A stretch of 64,000 nt of DNA from Flavobacterium sp. 270 (GTDB taxonomy: Bacteria; Bacteroidota; Bacteroidia; Flavobacteriales; Flavobacteriaceae). Positions within the stretch are counted from its first letter, which is position 1, and each line of letters begins with the position of its first letter. Both the position numbers and the translations under genes were made by a program. The notes beneath the pieces were generated by a model that saw only the letters and a program-made list of their open reading frames with translations, was not told where the DNA came from and searched no databases. This document shows positions 53,701 through 61,081 of this stretch, one piece after another. The stretch lies in the NCBI RefSeq assembly GCF_004368785.1, contig NZ_SODM01000007.1:248001-312000 (forward strand), in the 5' to 3' direction.

Positions 53701-53846
53701 CCCATACCGTCATCTGCCGATGTTACATTTCCGCTTATAGCTCTAGACTGCTCCTGGGCAAAACTAGACTGCATCATAAATACGCTAAGCAACAGCGCCA
53801 TACAAAATGGAAGCATTGTTGTTTTAATACAATATTTGCTTTTCAT
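50733..53846 (-). CDS. SusC/RagA-family TonB-linked outer-membrane transporter
   Basis: The 1037-residue protein has a signal peptide, a carboxypeptidase-like regulatory domain (AISGNVTSADDGMGVPGASV, YKLEAKTGDVLVISFMGY), the TonB-box-like ELKEIVVIGYGTQKKK, and a plug with NIRGVGTAGNNTPLYVVDG and IYGARAANGVILVTTKKGK. The 22-strand barrel ends in YMMGLNVNF. It imports oligosaccharides together with the adjacent SusD. It is the first gene of the PUL. No N-terminal anti-sigma-interaction domain is present, so control is not through a SusC-linked ECF sigma factor. Confidence 0.96.
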   Translation of the reverse strand: MKSKYCIKTTMLPFCMALLLSVFMMQSSFAQEQSRAISGNVTSADDGMGVPGASVAIQGTKTSTATDFDGLYKLEAKTGDVLVISFMGYKTQKVTVGTQKVINVVLQTETAELKEIVVIGYGTQKKKVNTAATSLVSGKDIQQVATLDVVNALQGQAAGVNVTSTSGQPGAGMAVNIRGVGTAGNNTPLYVVDGVVVDNGIGYLDPSSIERIDVLKDASAGSIYGARAANGVILVTTKKGKEGKINVAFNSYTGFQQVAKKLDLLNTQEYTTIMNEARVNSGLTPLYTQAQIAGLPNHDWQDDLFKDGALKQNHSLTISGGDKKSTIATGISYYGQEGMIGAATNQSQYDRVTFSVNSTSEVIEDHLKIGENFSFANIKSSGVADQGIYSNAIRSFLNAAPIDAAYDANGGFAHSSISADISNPLGSLYYNNFNETKSNRYVGNIFAELKFLKNFTYRTSFGVDMSDSNYRSFKPVYSLSSNDNNTVSSVTQNATKSLGWIFENTLQYKATLNGVHNFDVLLGTSAKKNTSDFMEGTGKNLTFDDFAHAYLSNATDQTSNTVKGNRADYGIQSYFGRLLYDYNNKYLFTATLRRDGSSNFASSNRYGYFPSVSAGWNVDKESFFKENKVLNTLKLRASWGQNGNDQIPAFSYMSTISSYNKNYHFGTGTETLQTGASPDQLSNPDLKWETSEQLDFGFDATLFHNFNLTFDYYDKKTKDWLVLASIPVYAGATAPYINGGDIQNKGVELALGYHTKIGENWNFAVNANISHNENKVIRVANSEGIIHGDPNLLFQGTDELNRVEVGQPIGYFYGLKTAGIFQNAAEVAASAQPAAQPGDVRFVDLNGDGKIDANDKTKVGDPNPDFTYGLNFDLSYKAFDFSINTYGVSGSQNVFGIHDPTRGYTNYTTDILNRWTTEGSSNRVPRVTYGTDSNGNYTKFSDLYVQNADFFRIKNATLGCDLTKLTSKLSFFSKFRLYVAANNLYTFTKYKGMDPEIGFGNTARDSNGNLTQPWAKGIDVGYYPQPRTYMMGLNVNF

Positions 53847-53897
53847 AATAAATAAGAGTTGGTTAAATTTAAGTTAGTTATTTTTCAATCGATTGAG

Positions 53898-53922
53898 TTG
53901 AGATATAAATACGTTATCTCAA
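53898..53922. promoter_or_regulatory. 25-bp palindrome upstream of susC
   Basis: TTGAGATA (53898-53905) and TATCTCAA (53915-53922) are perfect arms around 9 bases, 52-76 bases before the susC ATG. It is a candidate operator for one of the divergent Nudix-type regulators. No clear -7 box is visible nearby. Confidence 0.5.
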
Positions 53923-54150
53923 TCTTCCCGCCTGTAGTTGTAAATGAGAGTCACTATTTACAAGGCGTATTTTTGTGTAGTTTGTATTTTCTGATTGGTA
54001 ATTTGTTGAGAGATTTTTTTCAGATTTTGATCTTGCAGTCTGCATTTCAAAATCAGTTAACATAACAGCATTTTTTGCAATTCTTTTTACAGAATTAAAA
54101 GCTGTTAATTCCATCCAAGAGCGTCCTAAATCAATTCCTAAAAAAAACAT
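53914..54150 (-). pseudogene. Possible 5' remnant of an FGGY sugar kinase gene
   Basis: A 78-codon frame starts MFFLGIDLGRSWMELTAF. The opening resembles the phosphate-binding start of FGGY kinases such as xylulokinase (xFLGIDLGTSSxK), but the TSSxK part is changed and nothing else of the roughly 500-residue enzyme follows. A sugar kinase next to a Nudix-type sugar regulator would be an expected ancestral arrangement. It may be a decayed fragment or a chance resemblance, and part of the frame overlaps palindromes upstream of susC. Confidence 0.3.
53939..53962. promoter_or_regulatory. 24-bp palindrome upstream of susC (TGTAAAT-N10-ATTTACA)
   Basis: Perfect 7-bp arms surround GAGAGTCACT. It is 93-116 bases from the susC ATG. 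The 11-mer AATGAGAGTCA inside it also occurs in the palindrome at 21439-21496. Confidence 0.45.
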
Positions 54151-54195
54151 TTGCAGTATTTTAAGTTAGTCGTAATTTTGTCCTCTTTAAACTTA

Positions 54196-54232
54196 TAGTC
54201 AAATTGAACTTATCTTATGGTTAATTTGACTA
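54196..54232. promoter_or_regulatory. 37-bp palindrome between susC and the first PUL Nudix regulator
   Basis: TAGTCAAATT (54196-54205) and AATTTGACTA (54223-54232) are perfect arms around 17 bases. AACTTAT is repeated directly at its left. The 694-base spacer 53847-54540 holds three such palindromes, the kinase-like remnant and otherwise AT-rich DNA. Confidence 0.45.
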
Positions 54233-54540
54233 CAAGTGTAAAACATTTTTTCTATATTAGCAAAATATTAAGGTAATTTTTTTTCTATTCTAATATTTGA
54301 ACCTGCATTATTGTTAATACGATAAAGCATTTATTGAAATTGAAATAAAAAACTTAAAAAAAATAATGAATTAGCAGTTTGAAAATCAGTAGCTTAAGAA
54401 AGAGAATTCTTAAATTGAATTTTTAGACTAAAACACAAGCCATTGATTATCAAAAAATTGGTTTGTTAAAAAAATTATGCAGCGCTTATAAAGGCAACTA
54501 TTGATTTTATTTATTTAATTTGTCAAAATTTATATCCGAT

Positions 54541-55257
54541 ATGGTCGAAAATCTACATGACGAGTCTGCTTCTAAAAGTGAACAAACTGCAATGAATGCA
54601 ATCACGATTGACTGCGTAATTTTTGGTTTCGACAAAGGAAGTCTGGAAGTACTTTTGGTACAGCACGGCGAAGGTATCAGCAAAGGAAAATGGGGTCTTC
54701 CGGGAGGATGGATTTATAAAAAAGAAAGTACAGATGATGCTGCACATCGTTTGTTAAATGAACTTACGGGGCTTGATAATATTTATCTGGAACAGCTAAA
54801 AGCTTTTGGAGATCCGGATCGTTTCCCGCTTCGACGCGTTATTACGATTGGTTATTATGCGTTGGTTAAGCGTGAAGATTATAATATTAAAGCAGGTTTT
54901 ACTGCATCTGACGCTCAGTGGTATAAAATAAACAGTATTCCGGATTTGATATACGATCATAATGAGATTTTGGCTTATAGTTTAAAACATCTTCAAAACA
55001 GAGTTCGTCAGGCGCCATTAGGATTTAATCTTTTGCCGGAAAAATTTACTCTATTGCAATTGATGCATTTGTATGAAGAAATTTTAGGTGTTGAAATGGA
55101 TAAATCTAATTTTAGGCGAAAAATTCTGCACATGAAATTATTAGCTGCTTTAGATGAAAAACAACAGGATGTTTCGCACAGGGCAGCAAAGTTGTACAAG
55201 TTTGATCCAGAAATTTACCAGAAGCTAACAGAAAAAGGATTTAATTTTGAATTTTAA
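54541..55257 (+). CDS. Nudix-type transcriptional regulator 1 of the PUL
   Basis: The 238-residue protein has an N-terminal Nudix-like sensor (TIDCVIFGFDKGSLEVLLVQ) whose Nudix box is degenerate (GGWIYKKESTDDAAHRLL then NELTGL), losing the catalytic Glu pair. It is therefore a ligand sensor and not a hydrolase. The C-terminal winged helix (GFNLLPEKFTLLQLMHLYEE, SNFRRKIL, SHRAAKLYKFD) matches the NrtR/AraR branch found in Bacteroidota. I use the ATG at 54541, because the longer frame begins with TTG at 54520. It is divergent from susC and likely controls it. Confidence 0.88.
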   Translation: MVENLHDESASKSEQTAMNAITIDCVIFGFDKGSLEVLLVQHGEGISKGKWGLPGGWIYKKESTDDAAHRLLNELTGLDNIYLEQLKAFGDPDRFPLRRVITIGYYALVKREDYNIKAGFTASDAQWYKINSIPDLIYDHNEILAYSLKHLQNRVRQAPLGFNLLPEKFTLLQLMHLYEEILGVEMDKSNFRRKILHMKLLAALDEKQQDVSHRAAKLYKFDPEIYQKLTEKGFNFEF

Positions 55258-55300
55258 AAAACCACATAACATTTACATACTAGTAATACCTCTATAAAAA

Positions 55301-56002
55301 TTGACATTAAAAACCACAGATATTGACAAACCAGCCATTGACGGAATTACTATTGACTGCGTTATTTTTAGTTTTAACAAAGAAAGTCTTGAAGTGCTTT
55401 TGGTACAACATGCACAAGGAGAAAGTGTCGGGCAATGGGGACTTCTTGGCGGATGGCTGAAAAAAGAAGAAAGTGCCGATGATGCCGCACAACGTATTTT
55501 GCATGAACTTACTGGCCTTGAAAATATTTATCTGGAACAGCTAAAAGCTTTTACAGACCCAAAACGTGTTATCGAAAGAAGAGTCGTAACGATTGGTTAT
55601 TATACTTTGGTAAACCGGGAAGATTATAATATTGAAGCCAGTTTATCGGTAAGAGAAGCAAAATGGTATAAGATTAATGAAATCCCAAATTTAATTTTTG
55701 ACCATAACGAAATCCTTGATTTTAGTTTATTGCAGCTTCGAAACAGGGTTCGTCAGGCGCCAATTGGTTTTAATTTACTGCCGGAAAAATTTACTTTATT
55801 GCAATTAATGCATCTTTATGAAGAAATTCTCGGAATTGAATTGGATAAATCTAATTTCCGAAGAAAGATTTTGCACATGAAACTGCTCGTAGCATTAGAC
55901 GAAAAACAACAAGATGTTTCGCATAGAGCGGCAAAATTGTATAAGTTTGATGATGAAATCTACAAGAAACTGACTGAAAAAGGATTTAATTTTGAGTTTT
56001 AA
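55301..56002 (+). CDS. Nudix-type transcriptional regulator 2, tandem paralog
   Basis: The 233-residue protein is a tandem duplicate of the gene at 54541. In a gap-free comparison by eye the last 88 residues differ at about 7 positions, while the Nudix sensor half differs at about a third. The Nudix box is also degenerate (LLGGWLKKEESADDAAQR). A TAA at 55295-55297 precedes it in frame and there is no early ATG, so the TTG at 55301 is the best start. It probably recognises the same DNA site as its partner but a different ligand. Confidence 0.85.
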   Translation: MTLKTTDIDKPAIDGITIDCVIFSFNKESLEVLLVQHAQGESVGQWGLLGGWLKKEESADDAAQRILHELTGLENIYLEQLKAFTDPKRVIERRVVTIGYYTLVNREDYNIEASLSVREAKWYKINEIPNLIFDHNEILDFSLLQLRNRVRQAPIGFNLLPEKFTLLQLMHLYEEILGIELDKSNFRRKILHMKLLVALDEKQQDVSHRAAKLYKFDDEIYKKLTEKGFNFEF

Positions 56003-56067
56003 AGAGTATTTTAAATTTCAAATCCCAACAATCGAACAACTACATTCCAGAATCCAAAACTTTGCGC

Positions 56068-56075
56068 TATCTTTG
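56068..56075 (+). promoter_or_regulatory. -7 promoter box of lepA (TATCTTTG)
   Basis: Exact TAnnTTTG match 92 bases before the lepA ATG, implying a leader of about 85 bases. No clear -33 TTG is seen. Confidence 0.5.
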
Positions 56076-56167
56076 CCCCTTAATAACACGCTCTAAAGTA
56101 TTTACAGCAGCGCAAATTCATACCCAAAAATTACTAAAAAACTCGTTTAGAGAATTGAATATATAAA

Positions 56168-57964
56168 ATGAAGAAGATACGTAACTTTTGCATTATTGCA
56201 CACATTGACCACGGTAAAAGTACATTGGCAGACCGTTTATTGGGCGCTACACAAACCGTTACAGCTCGTGAAGAAAAAGCACAATTGCTTGACAACATGG
56301 ACCTGGAACGTGAGCGTGGAATTACCATTAAAAGTCATGCCATACAAATGGAATATACTTATAAAGGGGAAGAATATATTCTGAACCTTATTGACACTCC
56401 TGGTCACGTTGACTTTTCATACGAAGTTTCACGATCTATTGCGGCCTGCGAAGGCGCGCTTTTGATTGTAGATGCTGCGCAGAGTATTCAGGCACAAACG
56501 ATCTCAAACTTATATTTGGCTTTAGAAAATGACCTGGAAATTATTCCGGTTTTGAACAAAGTTGATTTACCAAGCGCTAATCCAGAAGAAGTTAGCGATG
56601 ATATTATTGATTTACTGGGTTGTAAATTAGAAGATATTATTCATGCTTCTGGTAAAACTGGTTTTGGTGTAGAAAATATTTTAGCTGCCATTATCGAAAA
56701 AATTCCTGCTCCAAAAGGAAATCCTGATGAACCATTACAGGCTTTGATCTTTGACTCGGTTTATAATCCGTTTCGTGGAATCGAAGTTATCTTTAGAGTT
56801 GTAAATGGTGAAATTAGAAAAGGGCAGAAAATTAAATTCATGGCTACTGGCAATGAATATTTTGCTGACGAGATTGGAACTTTAAAACTAAATCAGGTTC
56901 CTAAAAATGTAATTTCAAGTGGTGATGTTGGTTATTTAATTTCTGGAATTAAAGAAGCCAAAGAAGTAAAAGTTGGTGATACTCTAACAGATGCTAAAAC
57001 GCCGACAACCAATATGATTACAGGTTTTGAGGATGTAAAACCAATGGTTTTCGCCGGAATTTATCCTGTTGATACTGAAGATTATGAAGATTTGCGTTCT
57101 TCTATGGAAAAACTGCAATTGAATGATGCTTCGCTTGTTTTTACACCTGAAAGTTCTGCAGCGTTAGGATTTGGTTTCCGTTGTGGTTTCTTAGGAATGC
57201 TTCACATGGAAATTATTCAGGAACGTTTAGAGCGTGAGTTTGATATGACTGTAATTACTACAGTTCCTAACGTTTCGTATCTGGCGTACACTAAAAAAGA
57301 TCCAGAAACTGCATTTGTTGTAAACAATCCTTCTGACTTACCTGAACCTTCTCGTTTAGATAGAGTTGAAGAACCATATATTAAAGCTACGATTATTACA
57401 AAAGCTGATTTCGTTGGAAACGTTATGAGTTTATGTATTGAAAAACGTGGTCAAATTACTAATCAGACGTATTTAACAACTGAGCGTGTTGAATTAAATT
57501 TTGATATGCCATTGGCTGAAATTGTATTCGATTTTTATGATCGTCTAAAAACAGTTTCTAAAGGTTATGCTTCTTTTGATTACTCTCCAATCGGAATGAG
57601 AACTTCGAAATTGGTAAAACTGGATGTTCTTTTGAATGCACAAACTGTTGATGCCCTTTCTGCATTGATTCACGAAGACAACGCTTATAATATTGGTAAA
57701 AAAATGACCGAGAAATTACGCGAATTAATTCCAAGACAGCAATTTGACATTCCGATTCAGGCAGCAATTGGAGCAAAAATTATTGCTCGTGAAACGATTA
57801 AAGCACTTCGTAAAGACGTTACCGCAAAATGTTACGGTGGAGATATTTCGCGTAAGCGTAAACTTCTTGAGAAACAGAAAAAAGGTAAAAAACGTATGAG
57901 ACAAGTAGGAAACGTTGAGATTCCTCAAGAAGCTTTTATGGCTGTTTTGAAATTGAATGATTAA
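56168..57964 (+). CDS. lepA: Elongation factor 4 (LepA)
   Basis: LepA is a ribosome-associated GTPase that helps translation under stress and back-translocates ribosomes. The 598-residue protein has normal length and motifs: IIAHIDHGKSTLADRLL (G1, residues 8-24), RGITIKSHAI (G2), DTPGHVDFSYEV (G3), NKVDLPSA (G4) and SGKTGFGV (G5). The LepA-specific C-terminal domain has CYGGDISRKRKLLEKQKKGK. Confidence 0.96.
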   Translation: MKKIRNFCIIAHIDHGKSTLADRLLGATQTVTAREEKAQLLDNMDLERERGITIKSHAIQMEYTYKGEEYILNLIDTPGHVDFSYEVSRSIAACEGALLIVDAAQSIQAQTISNLYLALENDLEIIPVLNKVDLPSANPEEVSDDIIDLLGCKLEDIIHASGKTGFGVENILAAIIEKIPAPKGNPDEPLQALIFDSVYNPFRGIEVIFRVVNGEIRKGQKIKFMATGNEYFADEIGTLKLNQVPKNVISSGDVGYLISGIKEAKEVKVGDTLTDAKTPTTNMITGFEDVKPMVFAGIYPVDTEDYEDLRSSMEKLQLNDASLVFTPESSAALGFGFRCGFLGMLHMEIIQERLEREFDMTVITTVPNVSYLAYTKKDPETAFVVNNPSDLPEPSRLDRVEEPYIKATIITKADFVGNVMSLCIEKRGQITNQTYLTTERVELNFDMPLAEIVFDFYDRLKTVSKGYASFDYSPIGMRTSKLVKLDVLLNAQTVDALSALIHEDNAYNIGKKMTEKLRELIPRQQFDIPIQAAIGAKIIARETIKALRKDVTAKCYGGDISRKRKLLEKQKKGKKRMRQVGNVEIPQEAFMAVLKLND

Positions 57965-58006
57965 GTTTTATTTTAGAATAAAGAAAATAGAGAATAGAAT
58001 ATAGAG

Positions 58007-58036
58007 AAAACCTGACAGCGAAAGTTGTCAGGTTTT
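58007..58036 (+). terminator. lepA terminator
   Basis: AAAACCTGACA and TGTCAGGTTTT form an 11-bp stem followed by more T. It is preceded by the AAGAAAATAGAGAATAGAAT words also found after gpsA. Confidence 0.85.
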
Positions 58037-58124
58037 TTTGTTTGTTTTATTTTGAGATACAATATGAATTTACGTTGCGTGAAGATGTACTTTTTTTCAA
58101 AAAAACTTAATCTCTGTTATAAAC

Positions 58125-58159
58125 AAAAAAGCTGTTTCAAAAAATGAAACAGCTTTTTT
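58125..58159. terminator. Second, bidirectional terminator
   Basis: AAAAAAGCTGTTTC and GAAACAGCTTTTTT form a perfect 14-bp stem. It lies just after the stop of the minus-strand gene at 58161 and serves it best. Confidence 0.85.
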
Positions 58160-58160
58160 G

Positions 58161-58655
58161 TTATGCTGTAGGCTGTGTAAAAGACCAGCCCGCAATAACG
58201 AGTTCCCGAACTACTTCATTGGTTTCTGCGCCATCATGTTGCGTATAAATATCTTGGTTCGCTATAAATGTATCTGTAAGTTTCTTTGCTCCAAAAACAG
58301 CTCCAAAAATAGTGGCAAAAAAACCGCCTATAGTTATTAAAGGATGAAAGTTTGTAAAGTTATAAATCAAAAAAACAATGGAAAGTATAGCACAACCTAC
58401 AGCTATCCATATCCCTTTAGTAGAAGCTTTTTCATGAATATCTTTACAAGATGCGCATCTCGGAATCCCGATTAAAATTTTAGAATATTTTACAGATCTG
58501 TAAACCACAATATTGGTTCGGTCATTGGTTACAAAAAGAGGTACGAAATAACAATCATTCATACTTCTCATATGAGCTTCTCCGCAATAGGTACATTTAT
58601 TATCGTGTGGTTCGAATCTCTTATACGTTTCGTTAAAAGTGTAATTGTCGATCAT
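58161..58655 (-). CDS. Membrane protein with two CxxC pairs
   Basis: The 164-residue protein has CTYCGEAH (residues 21-28) and CASCKDIH (residues 69-76), two CxxC pairs that probably bind zinc together as a split zinc ribbon. Two hydrophobic segments follow at about residues 83-101 and 107-125. I do not recognise a family. It is the last of three genes encoding small membrane proteins, 20 bases after its neighbour. Confidence 0.65.
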   Translation of the reverse strand: MIDNYTFNETYKRFEPHDNKCTYCGEAHMRSMNDCYFVPLFVTNDRTNIVVYRSVKYSKILIGIPRCASCKDIHEKASTKGIWIAVGCAILSIVFLIYNFTNFHPLITIGGFFATIFGAVFGAKKLTDTFIANQDIYTQHDGAETNEVVRELVIAGWSFTQPTA

Positions 58656-58675
58656 GTTTATTTTTGAATTTAGGG

Positions 58676-59200
58676 TTAGTCTTCGTCAGAATACAACATT
58701 CTTGATAAAACATATTTTATCAGGAAACCTGGGCCAAAAGAAATAAATATCGGGATTAGTAATTCGACATTTATGAAGCTTTCCCGACCTCTAAGATAAT
58801 AAGCGCAGGCAAAAGGTAGTACTATAGCACCAAAAGCAAAACCTACCACGGCGGCAATTGGTTTATTTGGATATCCGTAATAACCGGCGCCACAAGCAAC
58901 AGCTATAGAGATTAAAATTAGCAAACCGTTATTGCCTCCCAGCAAAGCAACCATTATTGAAGTCATAATTGTAACACCAAAAGCGATGCTCCCTCGATCT
59001 TCTAACTCCTTTTTTTCTTTGGTTTCATTATAAAGATCATCTTTATAACTCTTAATTACTTTTGCTAAAAGTTCTTTTGCTGTAATTGGATCAAAATCCA
59101 ATCGGATTAATTGTATAAGCTCTAAATTAGCATCAAAAGTTCCGGCTCTTAACTTTTTTTTTAATTCTTCTGTTTGTTGATATGTTAATTCTGTAGGCAT
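58676..59200 (-). CDS. Membrane protein, paralog A of a tandem pair
   Basis: The 174-residue protein starts with a soluble helical domain of about 60 residues (YQQTEELKKKLRAGTFD, then IQLIRLDFDPITAKELL). Four hydrophobic segments follow at about 72-86, 88-107, 111-130 and 144-164. The end IKYVLSRMLYSDED matches the neighbouring protein's VKYILSRLMYSNKK. Function is unknown. Confidence 0.65.
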   Translation of the reverse strand: MPTELTYQQTEELKKKLRAGTFDANLELIQLIRLDFDPITAKELLAKVIKSYKDDLYNETKEKKELEDRGSIAFGVTIMTSIMVALLGGNNGLLILISIAVACGAGYYGYPNKPIAAVVGFAFGAIVLPFACAYYLRGRESFINVELLIPIFISFGPGFLIKYVLSRMLYSDED

Positions 59201-59359
59201 TTTTTAAAATTTTAGGATTTGCTAAAAGTAGTATTTTTTTCAAATTAACAATAAAAACACTGTCAAAAAACAATATATTTTTTATGTAAACCTATGATTA
59301 ACCGATAGTAAAATTGTAGAATCGCACGGCAGTCATCTTACGCAATGTTTGCCCTTGAT

Positions 59360-59932
59360 TTATTTTATGACTGTAAATTTAGATCTTTTGGAAACCCCAA
59401 AACGAGATTGTTTTTTGTTGGAATACATCAATCTGGACAAAATATATTTTACCAATAAACCAAAACCATAAGAAATCGCTAATTCAATTAAAAGCAAAAT
59501 ATTTGAATAGTGTTCTTCCTTTTTTATAGGATAGGAATTAAAAATCACCATCAAAAAAGTTCCTGTAACAAATCCTGCAATTGCTGGTATTCGTTTTTCA
59601 GGAAATCCAAAATAACCAGCCAGAATTGCTATTACTAAAGAAAGCAAAATACAAACAAGACCGTTGTTTCCAAGGTTAGTAATAAAAACACTCGATGCCA
59701 GAACAATGATCCATGTAAATTCTCTTCTGCCGTGCACTTTTTTTGCTTCTTCTATTTCTTCTGCAAGTTCGTCTTTAAATCCAAGTACTACATTTGTTAT
59801 TAACATAGCTGCGATATCCGGATGATATCCCAATCTTATTAAAGTTTTTATTTCGTACTCTTTATCAAAAGTATCATTTCGCATTCTGTTTCTTAACTCT
59901 ACGACTTGATTATAGCTTAACTTGCCTTCCAT
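59360..59932 (-). CDS. Membrane protein, paralog B of a tandem pair
   Basis: The 190-residue protein has the same layout as its neighbour at 58676: a helical N-terminal domain (YNQVVELRNRMRNDTFD, IKTLIRLGYHPDIAAMLI) and four membrane segments with LGNNGLVCIL, GYFGFPEKR and LLVKYILSRLMYSNKK. It has a longer basic tail. The 159-base gap to the neighbour holds AT-rich DNA without a clear signal. Confidence 0.65.
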   Translation of the reverse strand: MEGKLSYNQVVELRNRMRNDTFDKEYEIKTLIRLGYHPDIAAMLITNVVLGFKDELAEEIEEAKKVHGRREFTWIIVLASSVFITNLGNNGLVCILLSLVIAILAGYFGFPEKRIPAIAGFVTGTFLMVIFNSYPIKKEEHYSNILLLIELAISYGFGLLVKYILSRLMYSNKKQSRFGVSKRSKFTVIK

Positions 59933-59986
59933 AGATCAATTTATTTTGGTGCGTTAAAAGTATAAAAAAAATTAAGTTCCCTAAAA

Positions 59987-60007
59987 GCTGTCCCAATTTG
60001 GAACAGC
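59987..60007. promoter_or_regulatory. 21-bp palindrome upstream of the WYL regulator
   Basis: GCTGTcCCA-ATT-TGGaACAGC has one mismatch. It lies in the divergent spacer 30 bases before the -7 box at 60037, so termination is not expected. It is a candidate operator, perhaps for autoregulation. Confidence 0.4.
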
Positions 60008-60036
60008 ATTTTATTTCTATAAATAGCTAAGCTTTG

Positions 60037-60044
60037 TATCTTTG
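60037..60044 (+). promoter_or_regulatory. -7 promoter box of the WYL regulator (TATCTTTG)
   Basis: Exact TAnnTTTG match 34 bases before the ATG at 60079. Confidence 0.5.
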
Positions 60045-60078
60045 AATCTCTGTATCTTTAAACCTCAAAAGAAAAAAA

Positions 60079-61038
60079 ATGCTCGACGAAACCCCAAAAC
60101 GATTTGACCGAATTGTTGCCATCCTAATTCAATTACAATCCAAAAAAATTGTAAAAGCGCAGGAATTGGCAGATCGTTTTGATTGTAGTCTTCGAACTAT
60201 TTACAGAGATATTCGAACTTTGGAAGCTTCGGGAGTTCCTATTTACAGCGAAGCCGGAGTTGGTTATGCTTTAATGGACGGTTACAGATTACCACCGGTT
60301 ATGTTTACCCGCGAAGAAGTAAGTAGCTTTATTGCGGCAGAAAAACTGATGCAGAAATTTACAGATCCGGTTCTTGGAAATCATTATGCAGCCGCGATGT
60401 ACAAATTAAAATCGGTTTTGAGAAGTACCGATAAAGACTGGCTCTCTAATATTGAATCCCGAATTGTAATGCAGACCGCCGAACCCATGTTTCATGATAA
60501 TTCGCCCAATACGCTGGCGATTCTTTTTGAAAGTATTGCGGAGAAAAAACAGATTCTCCTTCATTATAAAACCTACGAAAGAGACGAAGCAACGCAAAGA
60601 AATCTAGAACCTGTTGGCGTTTTTCATGATCACAATAATTGGTATTTTTTATGTTATTGCCATTTAAGAAAAGATTACAGGCAATTTAGAACCGACCGAA
60701 TTCAAAGCATCAAAAAAACGGATCTTGATTTTACTATTGAACATGATGCGCTCGAAACTTATTTAAACAAAAATGAAACGATCCCTACAACAAAAGTTCG
60801 GATCTTGATTGAAAAGAAAATTGCACGATATCTGGAAACAGAACGAAAATATCATGGTTTTGTTTCTGAAAAAGAAATCGACGGGCAAATAGAAATGACT
60901 TTTATGTGCCGTGATATTGATAGTGGTTTTCCACGCTGGTTTTTAATGTTTGGTGATTATGCCAAAATTCTGGAACCAGAGAAACTTAAAACCAGAGCTT
61001 TAGAATTACTTGAAATCAACCGGGCAAGACTTTTATAA
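60079..61038 (+). CDS. YafY-type HTH/WYL-domain transcriptional regulator
   Basis: The 319-residue protein has an N-terminal winged helix (RFDRIVAILIQLQSKKIV, LADRFDCSLRTIYRDIRTLE) at residues 8-60. A WYL domain at about 140-220 (ILLHYKTYERDEATQRNLEP, NNWYFLCYCHLRKDYRQFRTD) and a WCX-like C-terminal domain follow. WYL domains sense nucleic acid or nucleotide ligands. In many genomes YafY regulators neighbour DinB-like genes, as here with the two convergent DinB genes. Confidence 0.92.
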   Translation: MLDETPKRFDRIVAILIQLQSKKIVKAQELADRFDCSLRTIYRDIRTLEASGVPIYSEAGVGYALMDGYRLPPVMFTREEVSSFIAAEKLMQKFTDPVLGNHYAAAMYKLKSVLRSTDKDWLSNIESRIVMQTAEPMFHDNSPNTLAILFESIAEKKQILLHYKTYERDEATQRNLEPVGVFHDHNNWYFLCYCHLRKDYRQFRTDRIQSIKKTDLDFTIEHDALETYLNKNETIPTTKVRILIEKKIARYLETERKYHGFVSEKEIDGQIEMTFMCRDIDSGFPRWFLMFGDYAKILEPEKLKTRALELLEINRARLL

Positions 61039-61076
61039 AAAAACTCCTCAATTGAATTATCAATGAGGAGTTTTTT
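61037..61076. terminator. Bidirectional terminator between the WYL and DinB genes
   Basis: AAAAAACTCCTCA and TGAGGAGTTTTTT form a 13-bp stem. The loop contains ATTGAATTATCAA. It lies between convergent genes. Confidence 0.88.
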
Positions 61077-61081
61077 AATTT

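Noticed and set aside
30477..53846. Xylan or arabinan utilisation locus
   Set aside because: GH39 and Nudix regulators suggested pentose polymers, but GH10, GH11, GH43, GH51 and GH67/115 are absent while GH5_4-like, GH31, GH2 and GH95 fit xyloglucan.
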